From NCBI GenBank assembly GCA_964442675.1, contig CAYUAE010000028.1:1-17371 (forward strand): a stretch of 17,371 bases of DNA. Direction: 5' to 3'. A program made the translations under genes and the position numbers. Below the pieces are notes generated by a model, which did not search any database, was not told the DNA's origin, and worked only from the letters and a program-made list of their open reading frames with translations. The stretch comes from Methylomarinum sp964442675. GTDB taxonomy: Bacteria > Pseudomonadota > Gammaproteobacteria > Methylococcales > Methylomonadaceae. Positions 7,037 to 15,611 of this stretch are shown piece by piece; positions within the stretch are counted from its first letter, which is position 1, and every line of letters starts with the position of its first letter.

Positions 7037-7900
7037 TCAATCCACTGCCTCTTTTTCTGATTTCTTTTTCAGCTTGAGTTTCACCAGATAGATTCGTCGA
7101 TTGTCAGCCCTGACCACTTCAAATCTAAAGTCACCATATTTAAGTTTTTCACCTTTTTTAGGTAGATGCTCCAATTGATGGACAATGAATCCGCCCAGAG
7201 TATCACATTCCTCATCATCCAGGTCTGCGTTAAAATAGGCATTGAATTCATCAATCGGCATCAAGGCTTTGATTAAAAATTCGGACTTGTTTTTTTGCTG
7301 AACATACGTTTCTTCTTCGGCATCATGCTCATCTTCAATTTCACCAACGATCTGCTCCAAAATATCTTCAATCGTCACCAGCCCTGCTGCCATACCATAC
7401 TCATCAATCACAATCGCCATATGATGCCGCTGCGTTCTGAATTCTTTCAGCAATACATTCAAACGCTTACTCTCGGGCACGATACTGACTGGCCGCATAA
7501 TTTCTTCAACTTTCAGGCTTTTTTGTTTCAACACATTAGCCAGCAAATCCTTGACCATTAAAATACCGACTACTTTACTGCGATCACCTTCGATGACAGG
7601 ATAACGGGAATGTCCGGATTCGAGCACTAACGGCAAGATAGTGTCCAGTTCGGCATCATGCGGCACAACCACCATCTGTATTCTAGGCACCATAATGTCC
7701 CTGGCACGCATTTCACTGATTTGCAATACGCCTTCAATCATGGACAGAGCATCAGCATCAAGTAGATGCTTTTTGTGTGCGGCACGCAGAAACTCGAGTA
7801 AATCTTCCCGGTCTTGCGGATCACCGGTTAACATTTGACCAATTCGGTCGATAAAACTTTTGGATGGGGAGGAGCTACTCGGAGGGTTTTCGTCAGTCAT
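7037..7900 (-). CDS. corC: CBS-domain protein of the CorC/HlyC family
   Basis: A 287-residue cytoplasmic protein of the YbeX/CorC type. A Ser/Pro-rich N-terminus is followed by a CBS-domain pair (about residues 66-190, beginning MRARDIMVPRIQMVVV and including VEEIMRPVSIVPES). The C-terminal CorC/HlyC domain follows (about 205-283, DECDTLGGFIVHQLEHLPKKGEKL type). There are no transmembrane segments, unlike the longer HlyC/CorB-like paralogues. The family is linked to Mg/Co efflux and, in E. coli ybeX, to ribosome metabolism; the exact biochemical role is unsettled. The start overlaps the ybeY stop (ATGACTGA), so translation is coupled. It is the last gene of the miaB operon here; no lnt follows. 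The gene converges on the PilZ gene. Confidence 0.93.
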   Translation of the reverse strand: MTDENPPSSSSPSKSFIDRIGQMLTGDPQDREDLLEFLRAAHKKHLLDADALSMIEGVLQISEMRARDIMVPRIQMVVVPHDAELDTILPLVLESGHSRYPVIEGDRSKVVGILMVKDLLANVLKQKSLKVEEIMRPVSIVPESKRLNVLLKEFRTQRHHMAIVIDEYGMAAGLVTIEDILEQIVGEIEDEHDAEEETYVQQKNKSEFLIKALMPIDEFNAYFNADLDDEECDTLGGFIVHQLEHLPKKGEKLKYGDFRFEVVRADNRRIYLVKLKLKKKSEKEAVD

Positions 7901-8366
7901 CTATTAAATCCTCGTGATAGGGATTTGGAATTTTAAGTTTATTTAACAATTTAATTTCTAAGGCTTCCATCACAGCGGCATCATTATCATCAATATGATC
8001 ATATCCAAGTAGATGTAAAACACCATGAATAACAATATGCGCCCAATGATGTTCTAATAATTTACCTTGTTCTTTGGCCTCGCGATGGACAACAGGCGCG
8101 CAGATAACCAAATCACCAAGCAAGGTCGTCTGTATTTCCGCCGGCGCTTCAAATGGAAAACTCAATACATTGGTTGGTCCCTGTTTATGTCGGTAAGTCT
8201 GATTTAAGCCACTGCTTTCATCCTCATCGACCAGACGCACGACTATCTCACCTGAGCGCTGCTGATCTGACAGAACCAACTCAACCCACAGCTTAATCTG
8301 ATCTCTGTCAGGCAAATCAGAACAATCGGTTGCCAACTGAAGATCAAGAAGATTGTTCTTGTTCAT
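7893..8366 (-). CDS. ybeY: Endoribonuclease / rRNA maturation factor YbeY
   Basis: A 157-residue metalloprotein (E. coli form about 155) that acts in 16S rRNA 3'-end maturation and ribosome quality control. The zinc-binding motif HGVLHLLGYDH (residues 114-124) has all three histidines. The conserved TNVLSFPFE segment is at about 65-73. ATG at 8366 gives MNKNNLLDLQLATD, which matches the usual N-terminus. An in-frame ATG at 8375 and a TTG at 8387 are less likely. The start lies inside the 3' end of ybeZ (23-base overlap), and the 3' end overlaps corC by 8 bases. This is the classical miaB-ybeZ-ybeY-corC arrangement. Confidence 0.95.
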   Translation of the reverse strand: MNKNNLLDLQLATDCSDLPDRDQIKLWVELVLSDQQRSGEIVVRLVDEDESSGLNQTYRHKQGPTNVLSFPFEAPAEIQTTLLGDLVICAPVVHREAKEQGKLLEHHWAHIVIHGVLHLLGYDHIDDNDAAVMEALEIKLLNKLKIPNPYHEDLIDD

Positions 8367-9324
8367 AGCGCTCATAGGCACTGACAATGCGTTGAACTAA
8401 AGGGTGCCTGACGACATCTTTGGTATCGAAAAAGGTAAAACTGATACCCTCGACGTCTTTTAAGACTTTTAGGACATGAATCAAGCCTGATGCACGCTCA
8501 TTAGGTAAGTCAATTTGGGTGATATCACCTGTCACAACGGCAGTGGAGCCAAAACCGATACGGGTTAAAAACATTTTAATTTGTTCGGTCGTTGTATTTT
8601 GCGCTTCATCCAGAATGATAAAGGAATCATTCAATGTACGGCCGCGCATAAAAGCCAGCGGCGCAACTTCTATAATATTCCGCTCGATCAGCTTTTCAAC
8701 TTTCTCAAAACCCAGCATCTCATACAGCGCATCATAGAGTGGGCGTAAATACGGATCAACTTTTTGCGCCATATCGCCGGGTAAAAAGCCTAATTTTTCA
8801 CCGGCCTCAACGGCTGGCCTGACCAGAACAATACGCCTGACCTGTTCTGATTGCAAGGCTTCTACCGCACAGGCGACAGCCAGATAGGTTTTACCGGTAC
8901 CTGCTGGACCCACACCAAAATTGATATCATGAGTCAGGATTTTATGCAGATATTTTTGTTGATTTTCACCCCGACCCTTGATAACACCACGCCGCGTTTT
9001 AATATGCAGCAATTTAAATGATTCCTGCTTAGGCTCGGCAATCAATTGTTCGATATTGGCGTCTTGCATACTCAAGTGAACCTGCTCCGGCGTAATCTCT
9101 TCATCAGCACTCATCTCATAAATCTTTTTCATGACTGTACACGCGGCAACAACGGCCTGCTTTACGCCGGTTACTTTAAAAGAATTGCCTCGATTCAAGA
9201 TTTCGACATGCAGACGCTGCTCGATTTGCCTGAGATGATTATCAAATTGCCCACAAAAATCAGACAAACGCTGGTTGTCAGCCGGCAATAAAGTAAGTTC
9301 CTGAGAAAAACGCGATTCACTCAT
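8344..9324 (-). CDS. ybeZ: PhoH-like ATPase YbeZ
   Basis: A 326-residue predicted P-loop ATPase/RNA helicase-like protein that partners YbeY in RNA processing (family knowledge). Walker A is GPAGTGKT (residues 139-146) and Walker B is FIILDEAQN (about 235-243). The conserved MRGRTLNDSF precedes Walker B, and VTGDITQIDLP follows it. The N-terminal 110 residues contain a KH-like region typical of the YbeZ group. The ATG at 9324 shares one base with the miaB stop (TGATG), arguing for coupled translation. An in-frame TTG three bases upstream would only add one residue. It overlaps ybeY downstream. Confidence 0.95.
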   Translation of the reverse strand: MSESRFSQELTLLPADNQRLSDFCGQFDNHLRQIEQRLHVEILNRGNSFKVTGVKQAVVAACTVMKKIYEMSADEEITPEQVHLSMQDANIEQLIAEPKQESFKLLHIKTRRGVIKGRGENQQKYLHKILTHDINFGVGPAGTGKTYLAVACAVEALQSEQVRRIVLVRPAVEAGEKLGFLPGDMAQKVDPYLRPLYDALYEMLGFEKVEKLIERNIIEVAPLAFMRGRTLNDSFIILDEAQNTTTEQIKMFLTRIGFGSTAVVTGDITQIDLPNERASGLIHVLKVLKDVEGISFTFFDTKDVVRHPLVQRIVSAYERYEQEQSS

Positions 9325-10679
9325 CAAGCCGTTTGCACAATTTTTTCAACGGAAGACTCAACCAGGCGACCACGCAATGAATTCGGCAACGCTTCCGTAA
9401 TCAATACATCGACAAACTGCCCCGCCAGCCGTGGGTGGGCGGCAAAGTTAACGGCTCTATTATTCTCCGTTCGCCCTGTCATATGCAGTGGATTTTTACG
9501 TGAAACACCTTCCACCAATACGGTCTGCACAGTCCCAATCATAGCCTCGGAAATAGCTTGCGTCATTTCTGTCAAGCGTGCCTGCAATCGCTCCAGCCGC
9601 TGTTTTTTTACGTCCATCGGAATACCATCTTCAAACTCTGCAGCGGGCGTACCCGGTCGCGGACTAAAGATAAAGCTATAGGAGAAATCAAAACCGACTT
9701 CTTCAATCAAACGCATCGTGTCTTCAAACTCTTCATCAGTTTCACCAGGAAAACCGATAATGAAATCTGATGACAGACTGATACCAGGCCGTGCCTGCTT
9801 TATCTTCTCCATGATCTGCAAATAATCTTCCCGAGTATGCCCCCGCTTCATCGCCGATAAAATACGGTTACTGCCACTTTGGACAGGTAAGTGAAGATGG
9901 CTGACTAACTGTGGAATTTCGGTGTAGGCTTCAATGATATCATCGGTAAATTCCAAAGGATGCGATGTGGTAAAACGAATCCGATCGATGCCATCAACGG
10001 CGGCGACATAATGTAGCAGCAAACTGAAGCTGGCAATATCACCGTCATCCATTTCACCGCGGTAGGCATTAACATTTTGTCCTAGCAAATTGATTTCACG
10101 CACACCTTGCCTTGCGAGCGATTCAATTTCTGCAATCACATCATTTAATGGCCGACTGATTTCCTCACCCCGTGTATAGGGTACAACACAATAGGTGCAA
10201 TATTTGCTACAGCCTTCCATAACAGAAACAAAGGCTTTAGGACCTTCTGCGCGAGGCTCAGGTAAGGAATCAAATTTTTCGATTTCGGGAAACGAAATAT
10301 CAACAACCTTTTGTTTTCCACGGCGCGCTTGATTTAAAAGCTCGGGTAAACGATGCAGGGTTTGCGGTCCAAACACAATATCGACATAAGGCGCACGCTT
10401 TTGGATAGCTTCGCCTTCCTGACTTGCGACACAGCCACCCACACCAATAATAACTTCAGGACGCTTGTCCTTAATCTTTTTCCATCGTCCAACGGCTGAA
10501 AAAACCTTTTCCTGCGCTTTTTCACGAATTGAACAGGTATTTAACAATAAGACATCGGCATCTTCAGGGTTTTGAGTAATTTCTAAACCATGCGATGCTT
10601 TCAACACATCACGCATTTTGTCAGAATCATATTCATTCATCTGACAACCGTTTGTTTGTATATAAAGTTTTTGTGTCAT
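9324..10679 (-). CDS. miaB: tRNA-2-methylthio-N6-dimethylallyladenosine synthase
   Basis: A radical-SAM methylthiotransferase of 451 residues that converts i6A37 to ms2i6A37 in tRNAs reading UNN codons, acting after MiaA. The N-terminal UPF0004 domain carries the auxiliary cluster cysteines C12 (NGCQMNEYDS), C49 (NTCS) and C83 (GGCVA). The radical SAM CxxxCxxC motif is CSKYCTYC (C157, C161, C164), and the C-terminal TRAM domain occupies about 380-445. ATG at 10679 is preceded by an in-frame TAA. A GGAG about 12 bases upstream is a slightly distant ribosome binding site. It is the first gene of the miaB-ybeZ-ybeY-corC operon. The purA terminator lies just upstream, so the gene must have its own promoter in 10680-10762, where I see no strong -35/-10 pair. 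Confidence 0.97.
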   Translation of the reverse strand: MTQKLYIQTNGCQMNEYDSDKMRDVLKASHGLEITQNPEDADVLLLNTCSIREKAQEKVFSAVGRWKKIKDKRPEVIIGVGGCVASQEGEAIQKRAPYVDIVFGPQTLHRLPELLNQARRGKQKVVDISFPEIEKFDSLPEPRAEGPKAFVSVMEGCSKYCTYCVVPYTRGEEISRPLNDVIAEIESLARQGVREINLLGQNVNAYRGEMDDGDIASFSLLLHYVAAVDGIDRIRFTTSHPLEFTDDIIEAYTEIPQLVSHLHLPVQSGSNRILSAMKRGHTREDYLQIMEKIKQARPGISLSSDFIIGFPGETDEEFEDTMRLIEEVGFDFSYSFIFSPRPGTPAAEFEDGIPMDVKKQRLERLQARLTEMTQAISEAMIGTVQTVLVEGVSRKNPLHMTGRTENNRAVNFAAHPRLAGQFVDVLITEALPNSLRGRLVESSVEKIVQTA

Positions 10680-10709
10680 TTATTGTTAAAACTCCAACCG
10701 TTTGTTTGT
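10645..10709. repeat. 15-base direct repeat flanking the miaB start codon
   Basis: CAACCGTTTGTTTGT occurs exactly at 10645-10659 (coding for QTNGC of MiaB on the other strand) and again at 10695-10709 in the untranslated leader, overlapping the presumed GGAG ribosome binding site. The copies are 50 bases apart, which is not a multiple of three, and an in-frame stop precedes the ATG, so the upstream copy is not an old N-terminus in the same frame. The core is partly simple sequence (AAAC repeats on the coding strand), which raises the odds of chance. Confidence 0.6.
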
Positions 10710-10762
10710 TTAAATGCGCCTCTATCCATATGTTTTACCCCACAAACGCACTTTAAACCAAG

Positions 10763-10787
10763 AAAAAAGCCCTGATTCCAGGGCTTT
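10763..10787 (-). terminator. Intrinsic terminator after purA
   Basis: On the minus strand a perfect 9-base-pair stem (AAAGCCCTG, loop GAAT, CAGGGCTTT) runs straight into six T residues. It lies about 45 bases past the purA stop and upstream of miaB. It should end the hisZ-purA transcript and separate it from the miaB operon. On the plus strand the stem is not followed by a T-run, so it is directional. Confidence 0.88.
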
Positions 10788-10831
10788 AACAGGCAATTAT
10801 ACCTGTATTCAAACAAAATTTAAATCTCGCT

Positions 10832-12124
10832 TCATTTGAAGGGGTTTTCCAATACAATCGTTTCTTCCCGATCAGGCCCAGTAGAAAGGATTGTGACATT
10901 GACTCCAACCAATTGCTCCAGCCTCCGAATATAATTTATCGCATTTTCCGGCAAGTCATCGAAACGTGTAATACCACGCGTTGTCGTTTCCCAGCCGGGC
11001 ATTTCTTCAATAACCGGCTCACATACTTCATACTGGTCAGCGCCGAGCGGTGCCGTATCAATTATTTTCCCATCGATTTTATAACCGGTGCAAATGCCAA
11101 TTTTATCCAGGCCATCCAACACATCCAGTTTTGTCAGACAAATTCCACTCAAGCTGTTCATTAAAGCTGATTTACGCATAGACACCGCATCAAACCAGCC
11201 TGTACGCCGTTTACGGCCTGTCGTCGCACCAAACTCATGCCCTTTTATTCCTAAGTGTTCTCCATAACCATCATTTAATTCAGTTGGAAACGGGCCATTA
11301 CCGACACGCGTAGAATAAGCCTTGGTAATTCCCAAAACATAATCCAGATTAAGTGGACCAATGCCTGTGCCGGTCGCCGCACCGCCCGCTGTTGTATTCG
11401 ATGAGGTCACATAGGGATAAGTGCCGTGATCAATATCCAACAACGCCCCTTGCGCCCCTTCAAACAGAACATTTTTACCCTGTTGTTGTAATTGCTTAAT
11501 CTCTTCAGCCACGTCCGTCAACATCGGCAAAATTTGCTCACCCAGACGCAATGCAGACTCCAGAGTTTTTTCAAAATCAACCGCTTCGACCTTAAAATAC
11601 CGGGTCAACATAAAATTATGGTAATCCACCAATTCTTTCAGCCGACGACTAAACTCCTCGGTATTACGTAAATCACCTGCCCTTAATCCGCGCCGCGCGA
11701 CTTTATCTTCATAAGCAGGACCTATGCCTCGGCCGGTAGTGCCTATCGCTTTACCGCCCCGCGCTTTTTCCCGTGCCTGATCCAAGGCAATATGTACAGG
11801 CAAAATCAAGGCACACGCTTCACTGATTTTTAACCGATGCCGAACAGGAATGCCTGATTTTTCCAATAACTCGACCTCTTCCAGCAAAGCCTCCAAAGAC
11901 AAGACAACACCATTGCCGATCATACATTCGACATCTTCACGCAACACACCTGATGGAATAAGGTGCAATACGGTCGTTTTACCATCGATGACTAATGTGT
12001 GGCCTGCGTTATGTCCGCCCTGAAACCTGACCACTGCCGCCGCATGATCTGTCAACCAGTCGACCAGCTTACCTTTTCCTTCGTCACCCCATTGTGTGCC
12101 GATGACTACAACATTTTTTCCCAT
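10832..12124 (-). CDS. purA: Adenylosuccinate synthetase
   Basis: Catalyses the GTP-dependent condensation of IMP with aspartate, the first committed step to AMP. At 430 residues it is the normal bacterial length. The N-terminal GTQWGDEGKGK loop includes catalytic Asp14, and GGHNAGHT contains His42. TTGRGIGPAYEDK follows near 130, the DHGTYPYVTSSNTTAGG segment lies mid-protein, and RRTGWFDAV is seen near 305. The GTP base-recognition region TKLDVLDGLDKI is near 330-341. It starts 8 bases after the hisZ stop, giving a hisZ-purA transcription unit, and is followed by a strong intrinsic terminator. Confidence 0.98.
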   Translation of the reverse strand: MGKNVVVIGTQWGDEGKGKLVDWLTDHAAAVVRFQGGHNAGHTLVIDGKTTVLHLIPSGVLREDVECMIGNGVVLSLEALLEEVELLEKSGIPVRHRLKISEACALILPVHIALDQAREKARGGKAIGTTGRGIGPAYEDKVARRGLRAGDLRNTEEFSRRLKELVDYHNFMLTRYFKVEAVDFEKTLESALRLGEQILPMLTDVAEEIKQLQQQGKNVLFEGAQGALLDIDHGTYPYVTSSNTTAGGAATGTGIGPLNLDYVLGITKAYSTRVGNGPFPTELNDGYGEHLGIKGHEFGATTGRKRRTGWFDAVSMRKSALMNSLSGICLTKLDVLDGLDKIGICTGYKIDGKIIDTAPLGADQYEVCEPVIEEMPGWETTTRGITRFDDLPENAINYIRRLEQLVGVNVTILSTGPDREETIVLENPFK

Positions 12125-12132
12125 TTTTACTT

Positions 12133-13320
12133 TCAGCCCAATGCTTTAACAATCCAGTTTTGATTTTCCTGCGCCAATAATGCGGTACAGCCCATGCTTT
12201 TTGCATCCCCTTTTTGATCGGGTAACTGCTGAACAACAGTAACACCTTCAGCACGCAAATCCCGAATTTTAATCCGTAATGCCTCATCATCACAGCACGG
12301 CGCAAAAACAATCGTATCAGACGTATCTCTGCCATTTATCGACAGCCTTGCCAATCGTTTCAAATCAGCACTAAACCCGGTTGCACTGCGAGCCGCTGCA
12401 AAAGCCTCGCCGATATTATCGTAGCGACCACCTCGAGCAATCTCTTTACCCAGCCCCGGCACCAATGCCGCAAAAACAATGCCGGTGTGATAGTAATACC
12501 CCCGCAATTCAGCCAGGTCAAAGTTAATCGGTAACGCTGGATAAATTTTACTCAACTTTTCGGCGATTGCTTTTAAGTCTGCCAATGCCTGCTGCACAGA
12601 ATCATCATAACCTTTCAAAACAGTTTCGGCGCGTTCAAAAACGTCCAGCCCACCATGCAAAGCAGCTAATGCTTTAAAGGTTTGTTTATCTTTTTCATGT
12701 AAAGAAAAGGCATTTAATAAATCATCCATTTCCGGTATCGCTTTACGCTGCAAGACATCGAATAATTCAGCTTCCTGCCGCGCACTTATACCGGCTTGCC
12801 GCGCCAATGCCCGATAAATACCGACATGCCCTAGATCCAGATGAACCTGTTCGATACCTGACATCGCCAACATTTCCAGCATCAACTGAATGATTTCAAA
12901 ATCACCTTCCAATCCATCATAACCATACAGTTCAGCGCCGATCTGTACCGGACTGCGATCTTTGTCCAGTTCATCGCCTAATGTATGCAGTACTGTTCCG
13001 ACATAACAAAGCCTGGTCGGGACATCATGACTCATATGGTGACCGGCAATTCTTGCCACTTGCGGCGTCATGTCGGCGCGAATCCCTAAGGTTCTGCCGC
13101 TGACTTGATCGGTCAATTTGAAGGTATTCAAATCCAGATCATGTCCTGTTCCAATTAACAAAGAATCAAGAAAATCCATCAGTGGTGGAAAAACCAGTTG
13201 ATATCCCCAAGCCGAAAAAACATCGAGTAAATTTCGTCTTAGTTGCTCGAGCTGAGCAGCATCATCCGGCAATACTTCTTCTATTCCTTCAGGTAATAAC
13301 CAGGAATCTTGTGTTTGCAT
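12133..13320 (-). CDS. hisZ: ATP phosphoribosyltransferase regulatory subunit
   Basis: A 395-residue catalytically inactive relative of histidyl-tRNA synthetase. It pairs with short-form HisG to form the first, feedback-regulated enzyme of histidine biosynthesis. It keeps the class II synthetase fold (LPEGIEEVLPDDA at the start; GIRADMTPQVARIA at about 79-92; ARGGRYDN near the C-terminus). The motif 2 arginine region is degenerate (CYVGTVLH instead of the HisRS FRHERP type), and a complete HisRS anticodon-binding domain is not evident. ATG at 13320 has AGGA about 9 bases upstream. The presence of hisZ implies that the genome has a short HisG elsewhere. It lies between hflC and purA, an arrangement I recall from several gammaproteobacteria. 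A terminator-like hairpin sits just upstream. Confidence 0.95.
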   Translation of the reverse strand: MQTQDSWLLPEGIEEVLPDDAAQLEQLRRNLLDVFSAWGYQLVFPPLMDFLDSLLIGTGHDLDLNTFKLTDQVSGRTLGIRADMTPQVARIAGHHMSHDVPTRLCYVGTVLHTLGDELDKDRSPVQIGAELYGYDGLEGDFEIIQLMLEMLAMSGIEQVHLDLGHVGIYRALARQAGISARQEAELFDVLQRKAIPEMDDLLNAFSLHEKDKQTFKALAALHGGLDVFERAETVLKGYDDSVQQALADLKAIAEKLSKIYPALPINFDLAELRGYYYHTGIVFAALVPGLGKEIARGGRYDNIGEAFAAARSATGFSADLKRLARLSINGRDTSDTIVFAPCCDDEALRIKIRDLRAEGVTVVQQLPDQKGDAKSMGCTALLAQENQNWIVKALG

Positions 13321-13340
13321 TTTTTAATATCCTAATCGCA

Positions 13341-13366
13341 CAAAACGCCCCACAATGTGGAGCGTC
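13341..13366 (-). terminator. Probable terminator between hflC and hisZ
   Basis: On the minus strand a hairpin with arms ACGC-T-CCA and TGG-G-GCGT (one mismatch, 5-base loop) is followed by TTTTG. It begins about 40 bases after the hflC stop and is the likely end of the hfq-hflX-hflKC transcript. The T-run is short, so some read-through into hisZ is plausible. A second small hairpin (AGGC/GCCT, 13373-13386) lies between this one and hflC. Confidence 0.55.
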
Positions 13367-13406
13367 TTATTCAGGCAAAAAGCCTTTTCAAACTATCAAC
13401 TTAAAA

Positions 13407-14258
13407 TTATTTCTGTTTTTTGAAATATTTGAAAAAATCGGAATTCGGTTCCAATACCAGCATATCGCCTTCTTTATCAAAGGTTTTCTTGTAAGCCACC
13501 ATGGTCCGATAAAAATCAAAGAATTCGACATCTTTTCCATAGGTTTTGGCATAAATATCGGCCGCCTTCGCTTCGCCTTCACCACGAAGTATTTCAGCAT
13601 CACGAAATGCATTGGCTAAAATAATTTCGCGTTGCTTATCGGCATCAGCCCGAATCCTTTCAGCCGCTTCAGCGCCCTGCGAACGAAACTCCCGGGCTAC
13701 TCTTTCCCGCTCGGCTTCCATCCGACGATAAACCGATGCACTGACATCTTGTGGTAAATCAATACGCTTGACCTGCACATCGACAATATCGATACCCAGC
13801 TTGTCCGCCAGGCTTGTCGTTTTAGCAATCAAAGCTTGCCGAACAATTTTCCGGTCTGTAGAGACCAGCTGATTGATTTGCCGCTTACTGAACTCGCTAC
13901 GAAATGCATCTTTGATAATCTGGTCCAAACGCACATTAGCCTGAGTAATATCCCCGGCTACTGTGGTATAAAACGTTTTTAAATCACCGATACGCCATTT
14001 AACGAAAGAATCGACGATCACATTTTTCTTTTCAGCCGTTAAAAACCGCTCAGGCTTAGAATCCAGCGTCAGAATACGTTTATCAAATTTTTTCACATTA
14101 TTGATAAACGGGATTTTGAAATGAATACCGGGTTCAAAATCCATTTCAACAATCTCACCAAAGCGAAATTTAATGGCACGTTCGGTTTCTGAAACGGTAA
14201 AGACCGACATCGAAACCACAATGACAACCAATACAATTGAAACAATTATTTTATTCAT
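13407..14258 (-). CDS. hflC: FtsH protease modulator HflC
   Basis: A 283-residue SPFH/prohibitin-family membrane protein that forms the periplasm-facing HflKC complex around the AAA protease FtsH. One N-terminal transmembrane helix (about residues 4-22, IIVSIVLVVIVVSMSVFTV) is followed by the SPFH domain (ETERAIKFRFGEI...EPGIHFKIPFI...KRILTLD). A charged coiled-coil segment follows (about 170-235; ERERVAREFRSQGAEAAERI). ATG at 14258 overlaps the hflK stop as ATGA, as is usual for the pair. A hairpin follows the stop. Confidence 0.96.
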   Translation of the reverse strand: MNKIIVSIVLVVIVVSMSVFTVSETERAIKFRFGEIVEMDFEPGIHFKIPFINNVKKFDKRILTLDSKPERFLTAEKKNVIVDSFVKWRIGDLKTFYTTVAGDITQANVRLDQIIKDAFRSEFSKRQINQLVSTDRKIVRQALIAKTTSLADKLGIDIVDVQVKRIDLPQDVSASVYRRMEAERERVAREFRSQGAEAAERIRADADKQREIILANAFRDAEILRGEGEAKAADIYAKTYGKDVEFFDFYRTMVAYKKTFDKEGDMLVLEPNSDFFKYFKKQK

Positions 14259-15442
14259 CGTGCCACCCTCCCTCTTGTTTCACGGCCGCGAAAAGAGCTT
14301 CTTGCTCTTGTATCGGTTCTTGTTTTCGGTTGTTGGACATATTTTGGCAAACTCGCTGCTGGCGCTTTCGAAGCCTTATTGCCGGTCTGCGGCGCTAATT
14401 TATCCAGGGGTAAATAAATCAAATTATTACCGCCTTTTACATCAATCATCACAGTAGGTGTATTACCCAACATGCTCTCCATCGTCTCAATATAAATTCT
14501 TTGTCGCGTCACCACAGGTGCTTTTTTATACTCTTTCAGCATTTGATCAAAGCGACTGACTTCACCTGTTGCTTTGGCAATGACTTTAGCCTGGTAACCT
14601 TCGGCTTCCTGAACCAGACGAGAAGCTGCACCGCGCGCCTTAGGCACGACGTCATTAGCATAGGCCTCGGCTTCATTAATCAACCGCTGCTTGTCTTCCC
14701 GCGCCTTAATGGCATCTTCAAAGGCTCCCTGTACCTGTTCAGGCGGTTGTGCATCCTGTAAGTTCACACTGGTGACCAGAATACCGGCCTGGTAAGAATC
14801 CATAATCGCCTGAATTTCCTGTTTGATTTCGGACACAATTTCACTACGTCCTTCAGTCAATACGAAATCCATCGTGTTCTGGCCAATCACGCCACGTTCA
14901 ACACTTTCTGTCACCTGTTTCAAGGTTGCAGCCGGGTTATAAACATTGAAGGCAAAATCTTTCGCGTCTTTAACCTGATACTGTACCGCCAGTCGAACAT
15001 CAATGATGTTTTCATCTTTAGTCAGCATTAAGGCTTCACGGGGCACAGATCCCATACCCTGACGACCACCAGAACGATAACCGACTTCAATGAAACGCTG
15101 TTGCTTGACATCAATAATCTGCACCTGCTCGATGGGGGCAGGCAAATGCCAGTTCAAACCTGACTGTGTGGTTTCAACATAACGCCCAAATCGTGTCACC
15201 ACGCCTCGGGTTCCTTCATCGACAATATAAAAACCACTCAGCAACCATAAAACAACGGCTGCAATCAATAAAAATAAAAAACCTTTCTTAGAGGAATCAT
15301 CACCTGAGCCTCCACCGCCACCAAACAAACCGCCTATTTTATCTTGCAAGTTACGTATTGCTTCATCCAGATCAGGCGGTCCCTGATCATTTCGCCCACT
15401 CCAGGGATCTTTGTTATCGCCACCGGGTTCATTCCAGGCCAT
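14255..15442 (-). CDS. hflK: FtsH protease modulator HflK
   Basis: A 395-residue partner of HflC in the inner-membrane FtsH-HflKC holoenzyme. It has a Gly/Asp/Asn/Pro-rich cytoplasmic N-terminus (MAWNEPGGDNKDPW... and a GGGGGSG stretch near 41-47). One transmembrane helix (about 54-74) precedes the SPFH domain (VDEGTRGVVTRFGRY... onward). Coiled-coil segments lie at about 230-300, and the tail is basic and low in complexity (TRTDTRARSSFRGRETRGRVAR type, rich in Arg). ATG at 15442 has GGAG about 8 bases upstream. It lies 169 bases after hflX, a gap that could hold an internal promoter. Confidence 0.96.
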   Translation of the reverse strand: MAWNEPGGDNKDPWSGRNDQGPPDLDEAIRNLQDKIGGLFGGGGGSGDDSSKKGFLFLLIAAVVLWLLSGFYIVDEGTRGVVTRFGRYVETTQSGLNWHLPAPIEQVQIIDVKQQRFIEVGYRSGGRQGMGSVPREALMLTKDENIIDVRLAVQYQVKDAKDFAFNVYNPAATLKQVTESVERGVIGQNTMDFVLTEGRSEIVSEIKQEIQAIMDSYQAGILVTSVNLQDAQPPEQVQGAFEDAIKAREDKQRLINEAEAYANDVVPKARGAASRLVQEAEGYQAKVIAKATGEVSRFDQMLKEYKKAPVVTRQRIYIETMESMLGNTPTVMIDVKGGNNLIYLPLDKLAPQTGNKASKAPAASLPKYVQQPKTRTDTRARSSFRGRETRGRVAR

Positions 15443-15611
15443 ATTCAGTGCTCCAATTTACTTGTGTTTGTATTTTTTCCAGCAAACATCGTACTCAATC
15501 ATGAGCATCATGATCTTCGTACATTGTTTCTATTGTACCTAATTTAACAGGATAAATAACATTAAAGTTTATATCCGCCATGATTACAAAAAATGCCGAG
15601 AAGCCTGGCCG
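15443..15611. other. hflX-hflK intergenic gap with small repeats
   Basis: This 169-base gap holds no gene. It contains a tandem-like ATCATGA pair (15498-15504 and 15507-15513) and a GTACA/TGTAC inverted repeat (15519-15523 and 15534-15538). On the minus strand the second repeat overlaps TACAAT, a possible -10 element for hflKC, but no good -35 is visible. Just after the hflX stop, a poor hairpin (15592-15608) followed by ATTTTTT on the minus strand could be a weak terminator. All of this is tentative. Confidence 0.3.

Noticed and set aside
13373..13386. AGGC/GCCT hairpin next to a T-run on the plus strand, read as a rightward terminator
   Set aside because: No rightward gene ends nearby, the stem is only 4 base pairs, and on the minus strand it is not followed by T residues.
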